From: Nitrosococcus watsonii C-113
GTDB lineage: Bacteria > Pseudomonadota > Gammaproteobacteria > Nitrosococcales > Nitrosococcaceae
Direction: 5' to 3'
Length of the DNA stretch: 64,000 nt
Assembly (NCBI RefSeq): GCF_000143085.1
Contig: NC_014315.1
Location: forward strand, 3,006,001-3,070,000
Shown: positions 27,187-34,268 of the stretch, one piece after another
Position numbering within the stretch: the first letter of the stretch is position 1
Layout: every line of letters starts with the position of its first letter
Program-made: the position numbers and the translations under genes
The notes under the pieces: model-generated
Databases searched by the model: none
What the model was told of the DNA's origin: nothing
The model's input: the letters and a program-made list of their open reading frames with translations, nothing else

Positions 27187-28584
27187 TTACCCCCTTATCC
27201 CATATATCTTCTTTTCTCCCGCTCCTCGCGCCTCCCCATTGTCGCCGGTCATGGGAGAAAATGGCTCCAGATCAGCGACTATTACCAGCTTGATACCATA
27301 CCGCCGGCATAACGCTTGCAGCCGCTCTCGATCAAGCGTTTTCGGATTAAAAGCTACCCAAAGCTCATCAATGGTATATTTTTCGTGGATGACCGGGATA
27401 TCGCGTTTAAATCCAAAAACGCGATATCCCAGAATTTGCTTTCCACTAAATTTAAAATCATCGTCTATGAACCCGATGAGCTTCCGTCCCGCCCGTTCTT
27501 GGTTCATCCAGGTTGCCAATGCTATGCCAGCCACGCCCACGCCATAAATTACAGCCCGAGGGTGCTTCCCTTCGTCAAGAGCTATGGCTTTCTCATGCCA
27601 CAGCCGGAACCCTAGCCTGGGCATTAGCAGCAGAGGCAGCAAAACAAACCAAGCGGTAAACACCAAGTACCATGAAGCACTGTGCCAACTATAGGCAAAA
27701 AGCGACAGCGACCCAAACAGCCATCCCACCGATACAGCCCGAGTTAGCCGCACCATATCTACTAATGCAAAATACGGTCTCAGAAATTGATAACAATTAC
27801 CCCATACCATGCCGAGAATAATAGCGAGAGGAAAAATCCAGAGTCCGGCAACCAATACTTGATAATCCGCGCCGTTCGGAAAACCAGAGAAGTGAAGAAT
27901 GTTGGTCAATATCCAGCCCATCTCGATCACAAATAAGTCAATAGCTAAAACAGAGCCATAGTTTCCTATGAGATGGCGCCAATTCAATCCACGCAGAAGG
28001 CTAGCTCCAATTCCCTGGGCTATCCAGTTTAAATCCCTAAGGCAATTCTCTTTGCGCAGATATTCAAGATCTGCCTCCGCCTTGCGTGGGAACAAATACC
28101 GGCGGTAAAAATTTTCAGGATCTTCATCCGGCGGATAGAACCGGGACTCATCCGCAAAAGCCACCTGGTTGGGGCCAAAAATACCTGGAAGGTGCTTAAG
28201 AATCGGTTGATAACGGCCCGTGAACAAATCAGCAAACTTAGTACTTTCTGGCCGCGGACCCACAAATGACATATCCCCCTTGAGCACATTCCACAGTTGG
28301 GGCAACTCGTCGAGCTTAGTCCGCTCAAGGAATGCGCCTACCCGAGTCATGCGGATATCCCGCGCCACCGTGACTCCTGGCCCTTCATCCCGCCAATGAG
28401 CAGGAAATTTGCGGAACTTATACAAATCAAAGAGCTTTCCATGCAACCCGAGCCGCTTTTGCGCAAAGATGACATTGCCAGGCGAATCCAACCAGACGCA
28501 AGCGGCAATAATGATCATGACTGGGGCCGCAATCACCAATCCCAGCAACGACAGCAAAAGGTCAATGGTACGCTTACAAGTCAT
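27187..28584 (-). CDS. phosphoglycosyl transferase fused to membrane-Rossmann module (unusual order)
   Basis: 465 residues. Residues 1-200 are a monotopic bacterial sugar transferase: a re-entrant N-terminal helix (RTIDLLLSLLGLVIAAPV), KRLGLHG, FRKFPAHW, RVGAFLERTKLDELPQLW and MSFVGPRPE. These include the catalytic Asp-Glu pair (DE of LDELPQ), moving phospho-sugar from UDP-sugar to undecaprenyl phosphate. Residues about 205-310 contain four membrane helices, followed by a Rossmann-like domain (VIYGVGVAGIALATW, KLIGFIDDD, LWVAFNP). In WbaP-type enzymes the helices and Rossmann part come before the transferase; here the order is reversed. It overlaps the aminotransferase gene by 11 bases. It probably starts repeat-unit assembly with the amino-dideoxy sugar made by its neighbours (inference). 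Confidence 0.85.
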   Translation of the reverse strand: MTCKRTIDLLLSLLGLVIAAPVMIIIAACVWLDSPGNVIFAQKRLGLHGKLFDLYKFRKFPAHWRDEGPGVTVARDIRMTRVGAFLERTKLDELPQLWNVLKGDMSFVGPRPESTKFADLFTGRYQPILKHLPGIFGPNQVAFADESRFYPPDEDPENFYRRYLFPRKAEADLEYLRKENCLRDLNWIAQGIGASLLRGLNWRHLIGNYGSVLAIDLFVIEMGWILTNILHFSGFPNGADYQVLVAGLWIFPLAIILGMVWGNCYQFLRPYFALVDMVRLTRAVSVGWLFGSLSLFAYSWHSASWYLVFTAWFVLLPLLLMPRLGFRLWHEKAIALDEGKHPRAVIYGVGVAGIALATWMNQERAGRKLIGFIDDDFKFSGKQILGYRVFGFKRDIPVIHEKYTIDELWVAFNPKTLDRERLQALCRRYGIKLVIVADLEPFSPMTGDNGEARGAGEKKIYGIRG

Positions 28585-29713
28585 GTTTTTCCTCTCTTAA
28601 AGCCTTCTGGAGGGCCTTTACGACTCGCTCCACCTCTTCCTCCGTCATGCGAGGATGCAACGGCAAGGTCAACTCGCGGGAAAAAAAGGCATCACTATTA
28701 GGGAGCACCGTACTTGGAAAGCGCTTCCGGTAATAAGCAAAATGGTGTATCGGCGGATAGTGAATGCTGCTTTGTATGCCTTGGGCGCGTAGCGCCGCCA
28801 TGATATTTTGTCTGTCCGCATCATCTGGCAATAGGACCGGTAAAATATGGGCAGCCGTATGCTCCTCGGCGGCAAAGGGGAAATGGACTTCGGGTAGCAG
28901 CTCGGAAAAAAAACGCCGGTAGCTATCGGTGAGGCGTCGCCGCCGCGTAGTCCATGCTGGCAAACGGGCCAACTGCACCAATCCGATCGCCGCCCGCAAC
29001 TCATCTAAACGATAGTTGTAGCCTAACGCGGTCACATCATAGGAATAGGCGTGCCCCCGGTGCCGCTCGATGGTAGTTGCCGTCATGCCATGGCTTCGGA
29101 GCTGCCGAACGCGCGCCAAAACCTCTGGCGAGGGAGACAGCACCATTCCTCCCTCCGCCGTCGTCATATTCTTGTTGCTAAAGAAACTAAACGCCGACCC
29201 ATCGCCCCAATGCCCTACTTCTTCGATGGCTGGCGAATGGGCGGCATCCTCAATCAGGATTAGCCCCCGCTCATCCGCAAATTCCCGCCATGCCGGCAGA
29301 TCCACCGGATAACCCCCATAGTGCATCACAATGACCGCCCGGGTCTTATCAGTACATTTTTCAGCCGCATCCTGGAGGGAGAGGTGGGGCCGCTCAGGCC
29401 CCTCCACATCCACAAACACGGGAGTAGCGCCCACATATATCACCGCATTGGCAGTCGCCACAAAAGTGATGGCCGGCACCAAAACCTCGTCACCCGGCCC
29501 AATATCAAAAGCGCACAGGCATAGGTGCAACGCGGCGGTACAGGAATTGACCGCGACTGCGCTAGCAACTCCATGGAGATCGGCGAAAGCCTGCTCGAAA
29601 GCGCCAACCCGATCCCCCATGGTCAGCCATCCGCTATCTATCACGGCGCAAAGCGCCGTTTTTTCCTCCTCTCCCAGAACAGGATCCCCCAAAGCAAGCA
29701 TTGGCTGGTTCAT
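28574..29713 (-). CDS. DegT/DnrJ/EryC1/StrS family sugar aminotransferase
   Basis: A 379-residue PLP-dependent aminotransferase. Seen: ALGDPVLGEEEKTALCAVID, VAVNSCTAALHLCL (phosphate binding), VLVPAITFVATANAV, LIEDAAHSPAIE and the PLP lysine in FFSNKNMTTAEGGM (near residue 183). The C-terminal part has GYNYRLDELRAAIGL. It transfers an amino group to a 4-keto-6-deoxy nucleotide sugar, and the dehydratase-like SDR encoded at 30800 could supply that substrate. It is 18 bases after the nucleotidyltransferase and overlaps the PGT gene, so it is translationally coupled. Confidence 0.92.
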   Translation of the reverse strand: MNQPMLALGDPVLGEEEKTALCAVIDSGWLTMGDRVGAFEQAFADLHGVASAVAVNSCTAALHLCLCAFDIGPGDEVLVPAITFVATANAVIYVGATPVFVDVEGPERPHLSLQDAAEKCTDKTRAVIVMHYGGYPVDLPAWREFADERGLILIEDAAHSPAIEEVGHWGDGSAFSFFSNKNMTTAEGGMVLSPSPEVLARVRQLRSHGMTATTIERHRGHAYSYDVTALGYNYRLDELRAAIGLVQLARLPAWTTRRRRLTDSYRRFFSELLPEVHFPFAAEEHTAAHILPVLLPDDADRQNIMAALRAQGIQSSIHYPPIHHFAYYRKRFPSTVLPNSDAFFSRELTLPLHPRMTEEEVERVVKALQKALREEKHDL

Positions 29714-29731
29714 AACTTATCCCATGAAAAA

Positions 29732-30448
29732 TTAAGCACCTAAAATGAGGGACTTGTAATCCCGGAGAAAACCATTCTGGGCACGGCAGAAATCATCTTC
29801 CCGCCCAATATCCATCCATAGCCCTTCATGCTCGTAGAGATAAATGGGCAAATCCCTCGCTAGCATCTCATGGGCCAAATCATCAAAGCCAAAGGGAACG
29901 CCCCGCGGGATAAGTTCTAGCACGGAGGGTTCCATGCAATAAATTCCCATGCTCACCCGATAAGCCTCCTTGGGCTTCTCTCGAAAGCCGGTGAGTCGAT
30001 CATTAACAGCATCTAATACGCCTAGATCAATGGCAATCTCCTTACGAGTTGTACCGATGGTGACCGGACCACCCCGGCGCCGATGAAAAGTAATAAATTC
30101 TCCTAAATCCAAATCGGTAATGAGATCACCATTCAATACCAGAAAGGGCTCATCTATCTCGCCACCTAACAAGCGTAGCGGGCCAATAGTACCCAGCGGC
30201 TCTGGCTCCGCGCTGTAGCTGATTTCCATATCCCACTGGCTACCATCTCCGCATAGCGCGCGAATAAGATGCTCCATGTAGCCAGTCGTGATAAATACCC
30301 TATGAATTCCCCATCGGCGCAGCCATTTCAAGAGCACTTCGATAACCGGCTGATCGCCTACTGGCATCATGGGCTTGGGCATAATTAAAGTGTAGGGACG
30401 TAATCTAGTTCCTTTACCACCTGCTTGAATTACTGCAATCATTTTCAT
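29732..30448 (-). CDS. sugar-1-phosphate nucleotidyltransferase
   Basis: A 238-residue enzyme of the RmlA/GlmU-N type: QAGGKGTRLRPYT at residues 8-20 is the NTP-binding G-x-G-(T/x)-R-x-x-P loop. FLVLNGDLITDLDLGEF carries the metal-binding Asp, with SMGIYCMEP and DDLAHEML beyond. It forms an NDP-sugar; the nucleotide cannot be told from sequence. First gene downstream of the 30567-30680 riboswitch, and leader of a minus-strand run (nucleotidyltransferase, aminotransferase, PGT, GT4, flippase and onward) with very small gaps. Confidence 0.88.
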   Translation of the reverse strand: MKMIAVIQAGGKGTRLRPYTLIMPKPMMPVGDQPVIEVLLKWLRRWGIHRVFITTGYMEHLIRALCGDGSQWDMEISYSAEPEPLGTIGPLRLLGGEIDEPFLVLNGDLITDLDLGEFITFHRRRGGPVTIGTTRKEIAIDLGVLDAVNDRLTGFREKPKEAYRVSMGIYCMEPSVLELIPRGVPFGFDDLAHEMLARDLPIYLYEHEGLWMDIGREDDFCRAQNGFLRDYKSLILGA

Positions 30449-30566
30449 TCTCCGTTAATCTGCGGTCCAAATCAGGCTGAACTTTATCGTTACAGCCTAA
30501 TAAGCGTAAGGGGGTAATAGACCAAACAAACGCTCTATAATTAAGGCTCTTTTCTTTTTAGTTTTT

Positions 30567-30680
30567 ATAAAGCCAACCTACTTCCCTGTGACCTTGACGA
30601 TGTCACCTCGGTAGCTCGGCTCTCCGTTAACGGACCCGTAACTTTCCGCCCCAGCCTCTCAGCTGGTTTAGCTTTATGAA
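30567..30680 (-). promoter_or_regulatory. GEMM-I (c-di-GMP-I type) riboswitch with overlapping terminator
   Basis: The minus strand reads AAAGCTAAACC, a 12-base hairpin, GGGGCGGAAAG, TTACGGGTC, a CCGTTAACGG hairpin, then AGCCGAGCTACCGA. This is the conserved order of the GEMM-I aptamer (RF01051 type). The 3' part AGCC.AGCTAC can alternatively pair with GTAGGTTGGCT further on, around an inner GTGAC/GTCAC stem, forming a terminator-like hairpin. Ligand binding would block that hairpin, so it is probably an ON switch. The base before CTAAACC is G, as in the c-di-GMP class rather than the A of cGAMP-binding GEMM-Ib (inference from recalled structures). It lies 120 bases upstream of the nucleotidyltransferase gene. 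Confidence 0.82.
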
Positions 30681-30799
30681 TATGAATAAATTTTTGTTAA
30701 ACCTCCTTCCCGCTGGGTTGTTTTAAGCGCTTAGTCTCAACCATAAAGAACTCTCTTCCTTGAGAAATCACAATCATATTCCTGCTTGAACTCAACGAG

Positions 30800-31792
30800 C
30801 TATACGTTATAAATTCTCGGTTTATAGCGGGATAAATTTTCCCTCATCCAGCGTACGGTTTCTTCGAGCCCTTGTCGTAATGAGTACTGGGGTTCCCATT
30901 GCAAGATTTCCTTAGCCCGCTCGCTGTCACAAATTAATTTAAAGACTTCACTCTTTTCCGGGCGGATACGCCGCTCATCGCATACAATACGGGCTGATGA
31001 GTCGCAAATACCAAGGATGGCTGAGACCAGATCACCCACGCTTATCCCTTTTCCAGGGCCGATGTTAATGACTTTTCCTATGGCTGCATCACAGGCGGCT
31101 ATAGCCCTATAAGCAAATACCGTATCCTTAACATAGTTAAAATCACGCACCGGATTTAAAGATCCAAGGGAGATAACCTCCGCGCCGGAAAGCGCTTGTG
31201 CAATCAAAGTCGGAATTACCGCCCGCCCCGATTGCCTCGGCCCGAAAGTATTGAAGGGACGTATCGTGGCAACGGGAAGATCAAAGGATAAAAAATAGGA
31301 CTCCACTAACTTATCCGCTGCAATCTTGGAAGCGGAATAGGGTGATTGACCTACTAAGGGATGCCCCTCGTCAATAGGCGTATATTGAGCGGTCCCATAG
31401 ACCTCAGAAGTTGAGGTATGCACCATTCGACGCACCCCTTCTTCCTTACACGCTTGGAGCACATTCAGTGTGCCTTTAACATTCACCTCGACATAACTGG
31501 CGGGAGCGATGTAGGAATAGGGGATAGCAATCAAGGCGGCCAGATGATAAACCATATCGCATCCAACGACTGCCTTGCGCACGGCAAAAGGATCACAAAT
31601 ATCCGCTGGATATACCTCCACATTTTTCATAACTTCCTCGGGAAGCGTTTCCAACCAACCCCAATTGTTTTGAAAATTATAGTGAACAAGAGCGCGGACT
31701 TGATAGCCTGTCCTTACTAACTCTTCCGTTAAATGGCTACCGATAAATCCTCCTGCACCGGTGACCAGTACCTGAATGTCCATATGCTGCAA
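30800..31792 (-). CDS. NAD-dependent nucleotide-sugar 4,6-dehydratase-like SDR
   Basis: A 330-residue extended short-chain dehydrogenase. Rossmann motif TGAGGFIGSHL at about residue 11, TSTSEVYG, catalytic YSASKIAADK (YxxxK, about 154) and RPFNTFGPRQSGRAVIPTLI. The HYNFQNNWGWLE stretch after the Rossmann fold resembles LegB-type UDP-GlcNAc 4,6-dehydratases. It would produce a 4-keto-6-deoxy sugar nucleotide for the DegT aminotransferase. It follows the export lipoprotein gene by 18 bases and lies upstream of riboswitch 1, so it belongs to the 33347-30800 transcription unit. Substrate not proven. Confidence 0.88.
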   Translation of the reverse strand: MQHMDIQVLVTGAGGFIGSHLTEELVRTGYQVRALVHYNFQNNWGWLETLPEEVMKNVEVYPADICDPFAVRKAVVGCDMVYHLAALIAIPYSYIAPASYVEVNVKGTLNVLQACKEEGVRRMVHTSTSEVYGTAQYTPIDEGHPLVGQSPYSASKIAADKLVESYFLSFDLPVATIRPFNTFGPRQSGRAVIPTLIAQALSGAEVISLGSLNPVRDFNYVKDTVFAYRAIAACDAAIGKVINIGPGKGISVGDLVSAILGICDSSARIVCDERRIRPEKSEVFKLICDSERAKEILQWEPQYSLRQGLEETVRWMRENLSRYKPRIYNV

Positions 31793-31810
31793 TTACCTCA
31801 ATACCCCATT

Positions 31811-32566
31811 TCAATTACCATTAATAGAAGTAAAGTAATTAAGCCCTCTAAAACTGAAGCCCCAACCCCTGAATAGGAGCAGATCGGAAATATATTGTTT
31901 GACAAATTTATTCATCTCGGCAATAGTTGACTTTGACACGAAGACAACATCATCCGGACGCAACCATATATCTGCCTCGTAGGGTGCCCTATAAGCCCGT
32001 TCTAAATCCACGCGATAAGGGCGTATTTCATTTTGCTTAGTCCTTCTAATCACGATCACTTCCTCAGGCTCCGCGGTTTCTTTAAAGCCACCGGCCTTAA
32101 TCACCGCCTGTAAGGCGGTCATGCCTGCCGTATACTCTACCGGCCCCTCTCTTTCCACTTCACCGCCCATGTAAATTTGTTGGCCGGTAAAATTTCTCAC
32201 GATGACGGTAATTTCGGGCTGCCGCAGCTCCTGAGAATAATTTTGTTTCAGGACTTTACTAAACTCACCCGGCGTAAGTCCCGCTGGAGTAAGCTCTCCT
32301 ACTAATTGAAGAGAGATCTTTCCATCCGGCCGCACCAACACGGTTTCATTCAACTCTGGATTATAGAAAAACTTAATATCTAATTCGTCTCCTGGTCGAA
32401 TTTGGTACTCCGGAAGATCGATGGGATTTTCTGACGTCATAGGCATGGGAATGGCTTGCCCCACCATAGCGGGCTGAGAACTACAGCCCGCTAGCACCTT
32501 CCCAAAGAGAACCACCATAGCTACTAAGACCACAGGTGGCCAATTCCTCTTTTTCCGCGACCCCAT
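31811..32566 (-). CDS. outer-membrane polysaccharide export lipoprotein (Wza/OPX family)
   Basis: About 251 residues from the chosen ATG at 32566, which has GGAGGAG nine bases upstream; the frame is open to 32668 but would overlap the kinase-like gene. A lipoprotein signal ends at VLAGC (Cys28). The Poly_export domain follows: YQIRPGDELDIKFFYNPEL and VRPDGKISLQLVGEL. SLBB-type segments follow (IYMGGEVEREGPVEY, TALQAVIKAGGF) and a C-terminal DVVFVSKSTIAEMNKFVKQYI helix. It forms the periplasm-spanning/outer-membrane export channel. Encoded between the kinase-like and dehydratase genes. Confidence 0.92.
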   Translation of the reverse strand: MGSRKKRNWPPVVLVAMVVLFGKVLAGCSSQPAMVGQAIPMPMTSENPIDLPEYQIRPGDELDIKFFYNPELNETVLVRPDGKISLQLVGELTPAGLTPGEFSKVLKQNYSQELRQPEITVIVRNFTGQQIYMGGEVEREGPVEYTAGMTALQAVIKAGGFKETAEPEEVIVIRRTKQNEIRPYRVDLERAYRAPYEADIWLRPDDVVFVSKSTIAEMNKFVKQYISDLLLFRGWGFSFRGLNYFTSINGN

Positions 32567-32603
32567 CAGGTATATCTCCTCCCAAACCAGCCTGTAACGC
32601 TTG

Positions 32604-33347
32604 CTAAAATAGCCGCTTATAGATGAAATCAGGGATATAACGCTTTTTTCTATTGAGCACGACGCCAAGGATTCTTCCTCCCGCTTCTTCCACTTTCTTT
32701 TTTAGGGCAATAGCAACTTGGTGTCGGGTTTTGCCTGCTTCAAGCACAAACACAACGCCATCGACCTGAGAGCAAAAACTAAAGGTTTCGGAGAAATCTT
32801 TGGCGGGCGGCGCATCAAAAAGCACGTAGTCGAATTGCTCCCGAATTATGTCAAGAAACCGGTTGAATGGTTGAAGCGAGAACATAGCCCTATCCTCCCT
32901 TCTCTGCTTACCGTATGAAGTCAGATAAAGATTTCCAGGCCAATAAACTTTGGTAACGGGCGGCATACCCTCTACCACGGTCGGCAAATCGCGAGCATGG
33001 GTCACATTAAACCTGTTGCACAAATCAAAGTTCTTCGTATTGGCATCAACCAAAAGAACCTTGGTATTGGCATCTTGCGCTAAAACAGCGCCAAAATTAG
33101 CAACCGTTGTGGTCACGCCTGCCCCAGGAGCAGGGGCCATAAACATGACTACCCGAAGTTTTTCTTCTGGGTACCGATGGAAGAGGCTTGCTTTCAGATT
33201 CGCGTAGGGCTCGTCCCCTGCTCGGGCGTTGCCTCCCAAAGTAGCCTCAACTTCTCTAGCAATAAAAGCATCGGGAGAAGCATCGTCTAGCACCCCTACG
33301 TTGTACTCTTTCTCTGCCTGCTCAAGCGCCTCGTATATTTTCGCCAT
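32604..33347 (-). CDS. BY-kinase-like (CpsD/Wzc cytoplasmic) protein lacking Walker A lysine
   Basis: A 247-residue homologue of bacterial tyrosine-kinase domains. It begins MAKIYEALEQAEKEY, typical of the XrtA/PEP-CTERM-linked kinases, and has VLLVDANTKNFDLCN (Walker A' region) and YVLFDAPPAKDFSE (Walker B). Walker A reads APAPGAGVTTT: the invariant Lys (GxGK-S/T) is replaced by Val at residue 78. The C-terminus (YIPDFIYKRLF) has only two Tyr and no Tyr cluster. It may therefore be a pseudokinase or structural partner of the Wzz-like protein. It heads the unit with the export lipoprotein and dehydratase. BY-kinase ancestry is firm; activity is doubtful. Confidence 0.85.
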   Translation of the reverse strand: MAKIYEALEQAEKEYNVGVLDDASPDAFIAREVEATLGGNARAGDEPYANLKASLFHRYPEEKLRVVMFMAPAPGAGVTTTVANFGAVLAQDANTKVLLVDANTKNFDLCNRFNVTHARDLPTVVEGMPPVTKVYWPGNLYLTSYGKQRREDRAMFSLQPFNRFLDIIREQFDYVLFDAPPAKDFSETFSFCSQVDGVVFVLEAGKTRHQVAIALKKKVEEAGGRILGVVLNRKKRYIPDFIYKRLF

Positions 33348-33507
33348 TGCTCTTCATTATTAACTTTAAACGAGGTATCCAAGATATAAGGTTTTTTGAA
33401 ACGGACGCCTATTTTCCCTGAAATAAATTATCGGCATCCCCACCACCCATCTGCTTCCAACGCCGTCATTCCTTTTTGAACATCAGGCGTGGCGCTTACT
33501 ATTGGCC

Positions 33508-34200
33508 TTAGCGCGACCGTCCCACCAACTCTGATTGTTCACGCTTTTTAAATTTAGCCAACGTGGCATAAGATAAAATGCCGGCATCCATAGAAGCTTC
33601 GGGAGTAAAATTCTCGCCGTTGATCGAAACGCTACCCGATGCCTGAGCAGATTGAAAGGTCTGCTTAAACCGGCCGGCCGCTTCTATGAGACGCCCTGGC
33701 TTATCGAAATACCTCGATCTTTTCACTGTCACCGGATTTCCGGTTTTTGCCCACGTTAAGTTCACCTCCGCATCAACAGGTTTACCAGAACCTGGGGTAA
33801 CGATTTTTAGAGGGAACGCTAGCGTCGCTGTCCCTTGCGCCGAAGCAATTCGCAACCGTCCTCCCGATCCCAAGCCCTTTTTTCCCTTGGCGTACAAAAT
33901 CACTTTTCCTTGGCACTCATCAATGCGCGAGATACTAATGAAAAGCGCCTCTCCTCCTGGGCTTTTATTTATATTTCCCCTTAGATTTTTAGCGGGACTT
34001 TCATCCGGGCTTTGAGTAAGTCTTTTAACCGAGAGGCCACCCGTATGGACGGTAACGGAAACCTCCGTGGTAATACATCCTGAATCATCAATACTCGTAA
34101 AAAAAGCATTGAGGGAATTAGAGGCCGCCGCGGATAAGGAAAATGGCGTGGCCATGCTTGCCATCACGAAACCGGCCAATACTAAAAAGCGCTTATTCAT
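33508..34200 (-). CDS. secreted protein of unknown function
   Basis: About 230 residues from ATG 34200, which has AGGAGGAG seven bases upstream; the open frame to 34239 is ignored. A clear signal peptide (MNKRFLVLAGFVMASMATPFSLSAAAS). The mature part is rich in beta strands, with two Cys (DSGCITTEVSV, IDECQGKVIL) that could form a disulphide. No family recognised. It lies between the beta-helix gene and the kinase-like gene on the same strand, so a surface or matrix role with the polysaccharide is likely but unproven. Confidence 0.75.
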   Translation of the reverse strand: MNKRFLVLAGFVMASMATPFSLSAAASNSLNAFFTSIDDSGCITTEVSVTVHTGGLSVKRLTQSPDESPAKNLRGNINKSPGGEALFISISRIDECQGKVILYAKGKKGLGSGGRLRIASAQGTATLAFPLKIVTPGSGKPVDAEVNLTWAKTGNPVTVKRSRYFDKPGRLIEAAGRFKQTFQSAQASGSVSINGENFTPEASMDAGILSYATLAKFKKREQSELVGRSR

Positions 34201-34268
34201 AGTGCTCCTCCTGAAGTGGCTTGGACCATCCCCACACACCGTTTATTAACGATGTTCCATTTGGAATA

